From: Proteobacteria bacterium UBA1673
GTDB lineage: Bacteria; Pseudomonadota; Gammaproteobacteria; Comchoanobacterales; Comchoanobacteraceae
Length of the DNA stretch: 33,016 bases
Assembly (NCBI GenBank): GCA_002320385.1
Contig: DCKN01000061.1
Span: 1 to 33,016 of the forward strand
Direction: 5' to 3'
The translations under genes and the position numbers were made by a program. This document shows, one piece after another, positions 24,748 to 33,016 of this stretch. Under the pieces are notes generated by a model. It was not told the origin of the DNA. It did not search any database and saw only the letters and a program-made list of their open reading frames with translations. Numbering within the stretch: the first letter of the stretch is position 1; each line of letters starts with the position of its first letter.

Positions 24748-27339
24748 ATGAAAGTTGCACAAATACGACAAGCATTTCTTGAATATTTTCAATCTAATGG
24801 ACACACAATCATGCCAAGCGCGTCTTTGATACCGAAAAGTGACCCAAGCTTGCTGTTTATCAATGCCGGTATGGTGCCATTCAAGACATGCTTTCTCGGA
24901 GTAGATGAGCCAAAAGCAAGCCAATTAACCAGTGCGCAGCATTGCCTCAGAGTAGGGGGTAAACATAACGATCTAGATAACGTTGGTAAAACTGCGCGAC
25001 ATCACACATTTTTCGAAATGTTAGGTAACTTCAGTTTTGGGGCATATGATAAGGCAACTGCAATTAAATTTGCATGGGTATTCCTCACAGAAGTATTAAA
25101 GCTTCCCCTCAACAAATTGTGGGTCACGGTTCACCACTCCGATGATAAAGCAAAACAGATATGGATAGAGGATATTGGCGTACCAGTAGATCGAGTCATC
25201 ACATGCGGAGATGACGATAATTTTTGGTCTATGGGCGACACGGGGCCATGCGGGCCATGCACGGAGATATTTTATGATCATGGTCCAGAAGTTGCAGGAG
25301 GTCCCCCGGGATCAGATGACGCCGATGGCGATCGTTATGTCGAGATCTGGAACATCGTATTCATGGAGTTCGATCGGTCAAAAACCGGAGAAATGAGTCC
25401 TCTGCCCAAACCTTGCGTCGATACAGGAATGGGACTTGAACGCATTGCTGCTGTGTTACAGGGCGTGCATTCAAACTATGATATCGACTTATTCCAAACA
25501 CTCATCAATGCATATCAAAAGCTCGCAAATCATAAGATTGATCAGACGGCAGCCCAGGTCGTTGCAGACCATATGCGCTCGATTTGTTGGTTGATTCATG
25601 ATGGGGTGTTGCCATCCAACGAAGGCAGAGGCTACGTGCTCAGGCGTATTATTCGTCGCGCATTACGATTTGCATATGTCGATCAAATGGCCCTACCATG
25701 TCTGTACAAGTTAGTGAAAGTTGTGGTGTCGCTCTATCAGCACAACCAAGCGTTCGTTAAGGATGAACAGCGGATGACCAAAGTGTTGCAATCAGAAGAA
25801 GAGGCATTCACACGCACCATTGAGCACGGCTTAAAATTATTCGAAAAATTCACAAACGATCTTGCAGGAGATGTTATTTCAGGCGATCTTGCCTTTAAAC
25901 TATACGATACGTATGGGTTTCCTGTCGATTTGGTAGTTGATTTAGCCCACGAAAAGCAACTGACCGTTGATTTGAAAGCATTCGCTGATTGCATGCAACA
26001 ACAAAAAGATCGCTCACGTCAGCATCAGCAGTTTACATCTGTTGCGTCTATGGACTGGTTACCTGATGTTGAAACAAAGTTTGAAGGGTATCTCCATATG
26101 GTATGCAGAGGCAGGTTGCTATGTCTTTACAGTGAAGGTCACAAAAAAACTGCACTTGTAGCTGGCGAGAAAGCCATGCTTGTATTCGATTGCTCACCTT
26201 TTTATGCCGAAAGTGGCGGTCAAGTCGGTGATCGTGGGGTAATCAGTAACGCAGATGGGCGATTTATTGTCCACGACACGCAAAAGCAAGGACAATGCAT
26301 TATTCATCAAGGTGTTGTCGATTCTGGCATGATCAGCGTCGATACCATTTATCAACTGGAAGTTGATGCGCAGAGGGAGAAAATTAAAAGAAATCATTCA
26401 GCAACACACTTATTACACGATGCGTTGATTGATGTCCTAGGCGAGCATGTGGCTCAAAAGGGGTCATTGGTGGAGGCTGATCGATTACGGTTTGATTTTT
26501 CACATCATGCGCCGTTGACGCCAGAGCAAATCGAACAAATTGAACAACATGTCAACCATGCAATCGCACAAAATCATGAGGTCCACACAAACGAAATGTC
26601 ATTAGATCAAGCTAAGTCTCAGGGGGTCAAAGCGTTATTTGATGAAAAATACGCTGATGAGGTTCGCGTACTATCAATGGGGAAATCCAGAGAGCTATGT
26701 GGGGGAACGCATGTACAGCGCACTGGCGATATTGGGACGTTTGTACTCGTTGAGCAGACAGCTGTTGCACAAGGGATTAGACGAGTTGAAGCAGTAACGG
26801 CTGATCTAGCCACCAAAGCCATGCAGCAGTATCGCAGCCAGCTACAAAGCATAGCAGCAATTGCACAAAGCCCCGTGGATGCATTAACCGATAAGCTCGT
26901 TAAAATGTCCAGTACAATCAAGAGTCAACAAAAAGTCATTGATCAGTTGTATATCGAGCACATGCGTTACCTCAGTCAAGCGTTGCTCAATGGCGTTGAA
27001 AATGTTGGTCCATACAAAGTGATTATGCATGTGGTTGATTTCGACCAGGCAAAACTCCTACGGGTACTCACTCAAGCGTGTTTATCAACCAAGCAAGTCG
27101 ATATCGTGATATTATGGATGCCGCAAGGCGAAAAAATGATGTTGTCAGTCGGTGTAATTAGTGATAAAGTTAAAATGATATCTGCAGTCGATGCCTTTAA
27201 AGCAATGGCTTCAGTATCCGGTGCAAAAGGAGGGGGTAAAGCGGATTTTGCACAAGGGTCAATGAGCCATAATCAATCTGAATTTTCCAGTATCCGCGAG
27301 AAATGTCGGCAGAATGTGTGGACATTACTGCAGGCATAA
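24748..27339 (+). CDS. alaS: Alanyl-tRNA synthetase
   Basis: Class II synthetase charging tRNA-Ala. The 863 residues compare with 876 in E. coli. Motif 1 region at the N-terminus (RQAFLEYFQSNGHTIMPSAS, LLFINAGMVPFK), motif 2 HHTFFEMLGNFSFG, and motif 3 with GMGLERIAAV. The editing domain has the zinc/catalytic pair NHSATHLLHDAL (about 547-558) and CGGTHVQRTGDIG (from about 651). The C-Ala domain ends with GAKGGGKADFAQGS. All essential parts are present. lysC starts 9 nt after the stop, so alaS, lysC and the following gene form an operon. The ribosome-binding site is weak. alaS lies near recA as in many gammaproteobacteria, but recX is absent and other genes intervene. Confidence 0.97.
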   Translation: MKVAQIRQAFLEYFQSNGHTIMPSASLIPKSDPSLLFINAGMVPFKTCFLGVDEPKASQLTSAQHCLRVGGKHNDLDNVGKTARHHTFFEMLGNFSFGAYDKATAIKFAWVFLTEVLKLPLNKLWVTVHHSDDKAKQIWIEDIGVPVDRVITCGDDDNFWSMGDTGPCGPCTEIFYDHGPEVAGGPPGSDDADGDRYVEIWNIVFMEFDRSKTGEMSPLPKPCVDTGMGLERIAAVLQGVHSNYDIDLFQTLINAYQKLANHKIDQTAAQVVADHMRSICWLIHDGVLPSNEGRGYVLRRIIRRALRFAYVDQMALPCLYKLVKVVVSLYQHNQAFVKDEQRMTKVLQSEEEAFTRTIEHGLKLFEKFTNDLAGDVISGDLAFKLYDTYGFPVDLVVDLAHEKQLTVDLKAFADCMQQQKDRSRQHQQFTSVASMDWLPDVETKFEGYLHMVCRGRLLCLYSEGHKKTALVAGEKAMLVFDCSPFYAESGGQVGDRGVISNADGRFIVHDTQKQGQCIIHQGVVDSGMISVDTIYQLEVDAQREKIKRNHSATHLLHDALIDVLGEHVAQKGSLVEADRLRFDFSHHAPLTPEQIEQIEQHVNHAIAQNHEVHTNEMSLDQAKSQGVKALFDEKYADEVRVLSMGKSRELCGGTHVQRTGDIGTFVLVEQTAVAQGIRRVEAVTADLATKAMQQYRSQLQSIAAIAQSPVDALTDKLVKMSSTIKSQQKVIDQLYIEHMRYLSQALLNGVENVGPYKVIMHVVDFDQAKLLRVLTQACLSTKQVDIVILWMPQGEKMMLSVGVISDKVKMISAVDAFKAMASVSGAKGGGKADFAQGSMSHNQSEFSSIREKCRQNVWTLLQA

Positions 27340-27348
27340 GAGAGCCAC

Positions 27349-28602
27349 ATGGTTGTATTAGTCCAGAAATTTGGGGGTAGTAGCCTCACTGATCTCAGCA
27401 AACTCGAGATCGTAGCACGTAAAGTGAAAAAGCACGTGCAATCTGGTTACCAAATCGTTTTAGTATTATCAGCATTGCAAGGTGAAACAGATCGCCTCAT
27501 AGGCTTAGCGAATTTACTAACGAGCGAGTGTCCAAAGCGCGAATATGATGCATTGCTTGCGACCGGAGAGCAAGCAGCAACATGCCTCATGGTGATGGCG
27601 CTTGCAAGAATTGGGGTGCGTGCCCAAACCTTAAACGCCTGGCAAGCAGGCATTCATGGTGATGGTATCTATCAGCGTTCGGCTATAACGCGCATCGATA
27701 CAACATGCATACAAAAATGTATTGACCAAGGAATCATTCCAGTGATTACAGGCTTTCAGGCTGTAGGAGAAGACCACAGTATTGCAACGCTTGGACGTGG
27801 GGGGTCTGATACCACAGCGGTTGCGTTGGCGGCAGCGCTGAAAGCAGACGAGTGCCAAATATTTGTCGATGTTCAAGGCATGTTCACAGCAGACCCGAAA
27901 ATTGAGCCAGATGCACGCTTAGTGCACAAAATAACCATAAACCAGATGCTGAATTGTGCAAATTTAGGTGCTAAAGTCATGCAAAAGCGTGCAGTTGCAT
28001 GCGCTGCGAGATATAAAGTGCCATTAAGAATTTGCCCAGCATTTATTGAAGGACCAGGAACAGTCATGGATTACGGAAAAGAAGACGCCATTGAAAAAAC
28101 AATGGTAACGGCTATTGCACATGCCAAAGACCAGATGATATTACAGCTAAGCGGAATACAATCATTAGGCAAGGATATCCAAATATTGTGTTCATTAATT
28201 GAGGCTTCAGGATGCGATATTGAGCATAGTATACGGCAAGTTGGGGATTGTTATGTATTTGAGTGTCTTCTGAGCCAAGATGATTATCGAACTCTTGCTG
28301 CAGGGTTTGAAGACTATTGCGCCACCCGAGAGTGTGTGCAAGTACGTATGACTAAACAGCTTGCACGGTTATCAATTGTCGGTTTTTCTTTAGCAAAAGA
28401 TATGTCGATTACCAACCAAGTCATGTTATGCTGTGATGCATTAAAAATACCGGTCCGACATCTATTCGCAGCTGACAATCAATTATCGTTGGTGGTGGAT
28501 CAAGCCTATATGGAGTTGGTATTACGCTCTCTGCATAAACGCTTTCAACTGCATGATAAAGCAACACATCGAGTACCTACTATAGCCAATACAGCCGCAT
28601 AA
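27349..28602 (+). CDS. lysC: Aspartate kinase
   Basis: Catalyses ATP-dependent phosphorylation of aspartate, the first step toward lysine, threonine, methionine and diaminopimelate. The 417 residues are typical of the monofunctional, ACT-regulated type. Kinase domain: VQKFGGSSL (usually KFGGTSV), TGEQAATCLMVMAL, ITGFQAVGEDHSIATLGRGG with SDTTAVALAAAL, and FTADPKIEPDARLVHKI. It is followed by two ACT-like repeats (about 265-400) for feedback by amino acids. The start ATG 27349 is preceded by AGAGAG and lies 9 nt after alaS. The stop TAA shares its last base with the ATG of the next gene (TAATG). alaS-lysC adjacency is known from Pseudomonas and relatives, where csrA follows; here csrA is not in the window. 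Confidence 0.95.
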   Translation: MVVLVQKFGGSSLTDLSKLEIVARKVKKHVQSGYQIVLVLSALQGETDRLIGLANLLTSECPKREYDALLATGEQAATCLMVMALARIGVRAQTLNAWQAGIHGDGIYQRSAITRIDTTCIQKCIDQGIIPVITGFQAVGEDHSIATLGRGGSDTTAVALAAALKADECQIFVDVQGMFTADPKIEPDARLVHKITINQMLNCANLGAKVMQKRAVACAARYKVPLRICPAFIEGPGTVMDYGKEDAIEKTMVTAIAHAKDQMILQLSGIQSLGKDIQILCSLIEASGCDIEHSIRQVGDCYVFECLLSQDDYRTLAAGFEDYCATRECVQVRMTKQLARLSIVGFSLAKDMSITNQVMLCCDALKIPVRHLFAADNQLSLVVDQAYMELVLRSLHKRFQLHDKATHRVPTIANTAA

Positions 28603-29633
28603 TGCAGCTGCTTAATAGATTGCAAAATTTATCACTGCTATCACTGCGTCGATTTTTTCTCTATTTTGTGCCTGTACTCATAGTAATGAGTCTGATGCAT
28701 TACTGGCGACAAGCGCAGCAATATTTAGACCATCACAGCAAACAACAACTCAAGATGGCAAGATTAACCGCCAATCCGAGAATTGATCAGGATCCAACCA
28801 CCAAAGCGTTTTTATCAAAGCATAGCGTGATCCTATCACTGACAAGTATTCCAGAAAGGGTTCAGTATATTCATCAAATAGTAAGTAGCATTGATCTTCA
28901 GCATGTTGATAAAGTGATCGTGAATCTTCCCAAACAGTGCAATCGATCAAAAGCGACCTATCAGATTCCTAATGAACTGGTTGCCATGCATAAAGTAGAA
29001 ATTAACTGGCTTGAGCGTGACTTTGGTCCAGTATCAAAAGTACTGCCAGTGCTAGAAATATGCCAAGACAAGCCTCAATCATCAATGATTATTGTCATGG
29101 ATGATGATGTTATTTACCCGCGTGGAATGGTCAATGCACATATCCATGCGTTGGCACATCATCCAAATCAAGTAACCACGACGATGCCAGGGCGCTTAAT
29201 CAGCACACAGGCCAGGCCGCCTTTTTCATATCAGGTATCCGCATTGGGTCATCATGCAAAGATCAAAAGACCAGATTCAATCATCCATGGCACTGGTAGT
29301 TATGCATTCATCAATGATAAAATTGATCTTAATTGGCTCACAGCAGCGATGAAAGAAATCGATGATAATCACATTGTCGACTGCCTTTTGTCAGATGATC
29401 TTATCATCAGTATCGCCTTTAGTCGTAATAAAACAGAACCTTATCTTGTAGCAAACGATGTCCTAGCACATGCATTACTAAAACCACATCCACTTGCCAG
29501 TCGTCGGAACCCTTTGAACCAGACGATGTGGTCATGGTCGCTAGACCGGCTCTTGACAAGAGGCCCTTTGCAGCTAACCCAGTCAAGAATTAATCGATGT
29601 CTAGATCAGTTCGATCGGTACAATCCCCAGTAA
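28602..29633 (+). CDS. Membrane-anchored glycosyltransferase-like protein (GT-A fold)
   Basis: 343 residues. A single hydrophobic helix near the N-terminus (about 17-35) would anchor it in the inner membrane. The rest resembles a glycosyltransferase family starting LSLTSIPERV with D.VIVNLP, then RDFGPVSKVLPVLE and IIVMDDDVIYP, whose DDD (residues 167-169) would bind the metal and sugar nucleotide. GTGSYAF and DDLIISIAFSR follow in the expected acceptor region. Donor and acceptor are unknown. Its ATG overlaps the lysC stop (TAATG), so it is translated by coupling from the alaS-lysC message. The same fold family occurs in capsule and LPS gene clusters, yet no other polysaccharide genes are near. 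Confidence 0.75.
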   Translation: MQLLNRLQNLSLLSLRRFFLYFVPVLIVMSLMHYWRQAQQYLDHHSKQQLKMARLTANPRIDQDPTTKAFLSKHSVILSLTSIPERVQYIHQIVSSIDLQHVDKVIVNLPKQCNRSKATYQIPNELVAMHKVEINWLERDFGPVSKVLPVLEICQDKPQSSMIIVMDDDVIYPRGMVNAHIHALAHHPNQVTTTMPGRLISTQARPPFSYQVSALGHHAKIKRPDSIIHGTGSYAFINDKIDLNWLTAAMKEIDDNHIVDCLLSDDLIISIAFSRNKTEPYLVANDVLAHALLKPHPLASRRNPLNQTMWSWSLDRLLTRGPLQLTQSRINRCLDQFDRYNPQ

Positions 29634-29676
29634 CGCAAATATCAACAAAATAAACTGAGCGCAGAGGTCTAAGTAG

Positions 29677-29685
29677 TGCTATATA
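29677..29685 (+). promoter_or_regulatory. Extended -10 element upstream of the 392-residue orphan gene
   Basis: TGC followed by TATATA (29680-29685) forms an extended -10 about 27 bp before the ATG. No good -35 is found 16-18 bp upstream. Confidence 0.35.
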
Positions 29686-29711
29686 AGTAGCAAAGAAAAC
29701 TGGAAAGATCA

Positions 29712-30890
29712 ATGCAATTAAGCAATAGGAGACAATCTGAAACAGACGTGTCAACAATATCAGTCAAGCCATCTTTTGTTGAGACAAGACCTTCTTCATA
29801 CGATGTCAAATGTTTCAATAGCATCGCCCAGAGAGTATTATTCGCCAATTCCGGTGAATCAGAAGAAAGTAATACGAGAGCACAAAGAGATTTTGAACGC
29901 ATGTTGGTGCGACGGCACAAAGACGGACCAATGCCAGAGAACTACACAGATTTTTTAAGAGAATTTACAAATGACGAAAGTTTCATAAAGACAATGGCTT
30001 CAGCAAGCCCTCAAGCCATTGGTAACGATCTATTGTTTGTACTATTATCAGATTTTAACTTAAGTGAACATAATGCCCAAAAATCTGATTATGATGATAA
30101 AATATGTATACCTGCGATCACAAGCAATAATTTTTCTCCCACTAATAGTCTTGTCCAAACAATGTTCACGAAAGATGATGGTGATAATATAAGAATGATA
30201 AGTATGATAACCAGTTTTGCAATGATGCATCAAACTAAAGAGGGTGATGTTAGTATGATTACCGTGAGATACGATCCTGAGTCTAAAACCTATGACTATT
30301 TTGACGTGCTACAGTCTAGTGAAACCCTCAATGCGTTAAGTGATTTTTATACACAAGTGCGTACAGAAATGAATGCCACTGGAAAGCGATTTGTTACCTT
30401 CAAAGATATTACGAATTATTGCAACGCAATACCTGAGGATCAGCCAAAGTTTCTACCAATTACCTCTGCGATGGTAGAGCTCAAGTATATAAAAGAATAT
30501 AAAAAGGTCTCTGTACAGAGCCTTAATGTTTTTTATCCACAAGCAGAAGGGCTGATGCGAGCGTACAATCCAGTGCTAAGTCGTTCAAAAACAATGAGGG
30601 GTATGGGCGAAAAAAATCGAGATCGAGCATTTTATTTCAATCGATTAGGCGATGAAAAATTACCTGAACCGATGAGCGAAACCAAAAGACGAGTCATTAC
30701 GACTACTGCGCTATCATCCTATCAAAAAACACATGAGCAGTACGGCGATGATTGTCAAATTAAAAGCGATTGTGCGATTTATAAGCATGAACAGAAAATG
30801 AATTATGTAGAACGGTTTGTACTGAGCCTTCTATGCGCCATAGATGCGTATCGAATCAAAGCACAACCACGAGCTTTAAAAGCAAAATAA
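29712..30890 (+). CDS. Orphan soluble protein (392 residues), function unknown
   Basis: Not recognised. No signal peptide and no membrane helix. The protein is polar, rich in Asp, Ser, Asn and Lys, and the first 35 residues are Ser/Thr-rich and probably disordered. The middle part (about 90-260) alternates hydrophobic helices and strands (LLFVLLSDFNLS, MISMITSFAMMH, MITVRYDPESKTYDYFDVL), a pattern of a folded alpha/beta domain; the last of these blocks resembles a domain reading a sequence of value-like strands. The C-terminus is basic. The start ATG 29712 has GGAAAG upstream. Codon use looks somewhat more AT-rich than in neighbouring housekeeping genes. It converges on trhO with a 2 nt gap. 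An exported effector is conceivable but not shown. Confidence 0.8.
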   Translation: MQLSNRRQSETDVSTISVKPSFVETRPSSYDVKCFNSIAQRVLFANSGESEESNTRAQRDFERMLVRRHKDGPMPENYTDFLREFTNDESFIKTMASASPQAIGNDLLFVLLSDFNLSEHNAQKSDYDDKICIPAITSNNFSPTNSLVQTMFTKDDGDNIRMISMITSFAMMHQTKEGDVSMITVRYDPESKTYDYFDVLQSSETLNALSDFYTQVRTEMNATGKRFVTFKDITNYCNAIPEDQPKFLPITSAMVELKYIKEYKKVSVQSLNVFYPQAEGLMRAYNPVLSRSKTMRGMGEKNRDRAFYFNRLGDEKLPEPMSETKRRVITTTALSSYQKTHEQYGDDCQIKSDCAIYKHEQKMNYVERFVLSLLCAIDAYRIKAQPRALKAK

Positions 30891-30892
30891 TT

Positions 30893-31834
30893 TTATGACG
30901 ATTGATTCAATATTTTCGGTGGGCCAATATGTGCATGTCCACGCGATTTTGCGAGTTGTTGTTGTTTCTGCCTTTGCGCATAGCGGGCTTTTTGTTGTGT
31001 CGATCGATCTTGGTAGCAATGATGACAGCTAACACCAACTTGGTAATGCGGATGATTTTTATCGGACTCTGTAATCGGTAGCCGACAGGCATAACATTGA
31101 TCATATCGTCCTTTTGCAAGGGTCTGGTCAACGGCAACACGATTGTCAAATACAAAGCATTCCCCTTGCCATAAGCTATCTTCGACATCAATGTCCTCAA
31201 GGTATTGAAGAATCCCACCTTTCAGCTGGCATACATCAGTAAAACCTTGCTCAATAAGGTAATTAGAAGCTTTTTCACAACGAATGCCGCCCGTACAAAA
31301 CATGGCAACCTTTTTATGTTTAGCACCTTGAAGCTGTGATTTTACATAATCTGGAAAATCACGAAAGTTTTTGGTTTTAGGGTCAAGCGCATTTCTGAAA
31401 GTGCCAATAGCAGTCTCATAATCATTACGTGTGTCTAGGACAATGGTTTCCGGGTCACTGATCACAGCGTTCCAATCTTTTGGTTCGATGTGCTTGCCAG
31501 TAACGGTAGATACTTTTTTGCTATTCTGGCCCATCGTTACAATTTCAGGCTTGATTTTAACCTTATAGCGATAAAAAGGGTTGCAATCATGGTAAGCACG
31601 CTTCCAAGAGAGCGTGTCAATTTCCAAGGATTTTTCAATCAAGCGAATTAATGATAGAACATCTTTTTCGGAGCCGGCAATAGTGCCGTTGATGCCCTCT
31701 GGTGCCAATAGTAGAGTGCCTTTGATCTCATGTTTTTTACCAGCTACCAAGAGTTTTTCTTGGATCTCATCAATATGGCGAAGAGGGGAATGGGTAAAAT
31801 GATAGAGAGCAGCAATGCTTATACGCTTGTTCAT
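30893..31834 (-). CDS. trhO: TrhO, tRNA uridine-34 5-hydroxylase (YceA family)
   Basis: Oxygen-dependent enzyme making 5-hydroxyuridine at tRNA position 34, a precursor of cmo5U/mo5U. 313 residues. The N-terminal acylphosphatase-like domain shows KGTLLLAPEGINGTIAG. It is followed by a rhodanese domain: VLDTRNDYETAIGTF, and the catalytic loop FCTGGIRCEKAS with Cys at about residue 179 and a second Cys in the loop. The C-terminal segment has a Cys-rich pair (CYACRLP and CHHCY) that could hold a metal. The tail is basic and Gln-rich (KARYAQRQKQQQLAKSRGHAH). The start ATG 31832-31834 lies just after a strong promoter. It converges with the orphan gene. Confidence 0.94.
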   Translation of the reverse strand: MNKRISIAALYHFTHSPLRHIDEIQEKLLVAGKKHEIKGTLLLAPEGINGTIAGSEKDVLSLIRLIEKSLEIDTLSWKRAYHDCNPFYRYKVKIKPEIVTMGQNSKKVSTVTGKHIEPKDWNAVISDPETIVLDTRNDYETAIGTFRNALDPKTKNFRDFPDYVKSQLQGAKHKKVAMFCTGGIRCEKASNYLIEQGFTDVCQLKGGILQYLEDIDVEDSLWQGECFVFDNRVAVDQTLAKGRYDQCYACRLPITESDKNHPHYQVGVSCHHCYQDRSTQQKARYAQRQKQQQLAKSRGHAHIGPPKILNQSS

Positions 31835-31858
31835 TTTGGTGTCGTGAAAAATATCAAT

Positions 31859-31887
31859 ATTATATACTTTTATCTGATATTTGTGAA
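31859..31887 (-). promoter_or_regulatory. Sigma70 promoter of trhO
   Basis: On the minus strand TTCACA (31882-31887), a 17 bp spacer and a perfect TATAAT (31859-31864). Initiation near 31852 gives a leader of only about 18 nt before the trhO ATG. Confidence 0.7.
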
Positions 31888-32225
31888 GGTTAACTTCGGG
31901 TTGTTGTGCTAATGATGACGATGATATGTGAGCAACAAAATATATTTCGGAGTTATATTGCTCAGTTACACGTACATCATCGTTATGATAAGAGCGTTGA
32001 TGTAAGCCAGAAGGAGCGACTTAGAAACCGAAGTCACACACGTCAAATTTATCGGAGGCTGTATTGAGATCATACACGGATCATAATGTCTTTTCATGAT
32101 GGTTCTGAATCGATTACAAAAGGAAAAGAAAAAAGCAAATAAAGCGATGCCTACAAAGAACATCTAGACGAGGCTTGGGGCAAATGATAATATGATCTTG
32201 AGAGTGCAATCAAAATGTTGGCATC
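31888..32225. other. Intergenic region between trhO and the TM2 gene
   Basis: Some 340 bp without a supported gene. A 51-codon plus-strand frame from 31912 to 32067 (starting MMTMICEQQN, basic, ending RQIYRRLY) has no ribosome-binding site and stays unassigned. A Lys-rich short frame lies near 32098-32166, also without support. Possible -10 strings (GATAAT, TATGAT) occur at 32186-32196 ahead of the TM2 gene, with no convincing -35. Confidence 0.4.
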
Positions 32226-32453
32226 ATGGACTCCAAAAAGTCAAAATCACTGTGTATACTACTCGCAATTGTTGGCAACTGTCTTCTATTAGGCGGCTTA
32301 CATCGATTTTATACGAGACGTTACCTAACAGGCCTCCTAATGTTTTTCACATTGGGTGGGTTTTTCATATGGACACTACTAGACGTATTGAGATTGCTCT
32401 TTAATAGATTTAAAGATGCTGATAATCAAGTTATTCGAAGATGGTTAACTTAA
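32226..32453 (+). CDS. TM2-domain small membrane protein
   Basis: 75 residues. It matches the TM2 domain: a first helix (about 8-24) ending in GGLHRFYTRRYLTG, a short turn, and a second helix with FFTLGGFFIWTLLDVLRLLF, followed by a charged tail containing KDADNQ. The usual G-x-HRFY-x-G core is kept, although the canonical Gly after HRFY is Thr. The function of bacterial TM2 proteins is not settled. The start ATG 32226 lacks a clear ribosome-binding site. The gene stands alone. A weak hairpin (CGCGT/ACGCG, 32455-32473) followed by a few T residues just after the stop may terminate it. Confidence 0.8.
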   Translation: MDSKKSKSLCILLAIVGNCLLLGGLHRFYTRRYLTGLLMFFTLGGFFIWTLLDVLRLLFNRFKDADNQVIRRWLT

Positions 32454-32797
32454 TCGCGTTAAGTGTACACGCGCACGTTTTATAATAGACATCGTTAACC
32501 CGTTGTCATAAAAAGAGCTTACAGTCAGTGTATAGTTTGCTTTCTTCGTGTCCTCTTTTAGTCTCTTTGTTAATCGAAGTACGCAACTAATTGTTTCTGA
32601 AGGCGCTTTACTTAATACGTTCAACAAATATGGGATAAGACTCCAATAGATGACTAAGATTATTTAACATGATAAATATAGACACGGCCAATAGCTTATT
32701 GAGTTATCGACATACATAAAATCAATTCATGTATCAATGGAATTAAGTAGTCAAAAACAATAATAATAAAACCATAGCACCCTGCGTATAAAACGTA
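32454..32797. other. Non-coding stretch downstream of the TM2 gene
   Basis: No gene is supported. It begins with the weak hairpin CGCGT (32455-32459) / ACGCG (32469-32473) and then CACGTTTT. A 60-codon minus-strand frame at 32445-32627 starts at TTG, overlaps the TM2 stop and has no recognisable content. Low-complexity TAATAATAAA lies near 32761. Confidence 0.4.
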
Positions 32798-32850
32798 TGC
32801 GGGGCGACAAAGCCGTACAAAAACATATCCTGTGTTTTTAGTCGAACCCA
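32798..32850. repeat. 53 bp hairpin-containing repeat, copy A
   Basis: Starts TGCGGGGCGACAAAGCCG and ends AGTCGAACCCA. It matches copy B (32964-33016) at 50 of 53 positions. The core is AAAAACATA-TCC-TGTGTTTTT (32819-32839), a 9 bp stem with one G-U-type wobble. Compared with copy B, about 15 bp (TATAAAACGTATGCG) appear inserted within the CCCTGCGGGGC lead-in. It is directly followed by GGGTTC, so the end forms GAACCC-A-GGGTTC (32844-32856). Confidence 0.75.
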
Positions 32851-32963
32851 GGGTTCTCATCCCAAGAGTAATATAATGAGCGCGTATCAGTAATAGCAGT
32901 TGAGGATAAAATGAAAACACGGAGAGAGAGGGAAACATGTCGGGCATCCAAGCCCTCCACCCC

Positions 32964-33016
32964 TGCGGGGCGTCAAAGCCGTGCAAAAACACATCCTGTG
33001 TTTTTAGTCGAACCCA
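32964..33016. repeat. 53 bp hairpin-containing repeat, copy B, cut by window end
   Basis: Copy B lies 166 bp after copy A. It holds a perfect 9 bp stem with a TCC loop (AAAAACACA-TCC-TGTGTTTTT, 32985-33005) and a CCCCTGCGGGG palindrome in its lead-in. It stops at the last base of the window, so its true length is unknown. A 98-codon minus-strand frame across both copies is judged a by-product of the repeat. Confidence 0.75.

Noticed and set aside
32844..32856. GAACCCAGGGTTC as part of a tRNA T-arm or attachment site
   Set aside because: No cloverleaf can be drawn around it and no integrase gene is near; it is simply the end of repeat copy A plus flanking bases.
32696..32992. 98-codon minus-strand frame spanning the repeat copies, as a protein gene
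   Set aside because: It is built largely from the 53 bp repeat read in one frame, has no ribosome-binding site and no domain. It is better explained as a by-product of the repeat.

Overview
The window is a compact chromosomal segment of a gammaproteobacterium. The ubiE-ubiJ-ubiB cluster with 4-7 nt overlaps, a recA...alaS-lysC neighbourhood, trhO, clpB and a yejA-type binding protein all fit that group. Base composition is moderate to AT-leaning. A eukaryote-type isoleucyl-tRNA synthetase and several large proteins of no recognisable family would suit a host-associated lineage, for example Legionellales-like, but nothing here fixes the genus. No rRNA, tRNA, CRISPR array, transposase or integrase gene was seen.

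Left part (1-9.1 kb, all minus strand): the 5' half of yejA, which runs off the window; ubiE-ubiJ-ubiB for ubiquinone synthesis; a 593-residue polytopic membrane protein of unknown function with a near-consensus promoter; and ileS. Divergent to ileS is lspA (plus strand), then clpB. Both ileS and lspA have readable sigma70-type promoters in their shared 180 bp spacer.

Middle (12.6-19.8 kb): an orphan two-helix membrane protein; a CDP-alcohol phosphatidyltransferase with a DUF2805/TIGR03643 small protein behind it; two tandem paralogous three-helix membrane proteins of unknown family; a CaCA-type Ca2+/Na+ antiporter; a single-domain rhodanese; and a flavin amine oxidase. This is the least explained part of the window.

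Right part (20-33 kb): recA with a 21 bp perfect dyad across its -10 region and no visible canonical LexA box; a DUF1295 membrane protein; a small outer-membrane barrel protein; a Bcr/CflA-like MFS exporter; the alaS-lysC-glycosyltransferase-like operon; a 392-residue soluble orphan; trhO; and a TM2-domain protein. It ends in about 560 bp of non-coding DNA carrying two copies of a 53 bp hairpin-containing repeat, the second cut by the window edge.

Several starts were moved inward from the longest open frame (ubiJ, ileS, recA, the antiporter, the amine oxidase, the MFS protein and the 593-residue protein) because a ribosome-binding site or family length supports the inner start. No clear new defence or mobile system is present. 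The best leads are the tandem membrane paralogues, the orphan proteins, the recA dyad and the terminal repeat.
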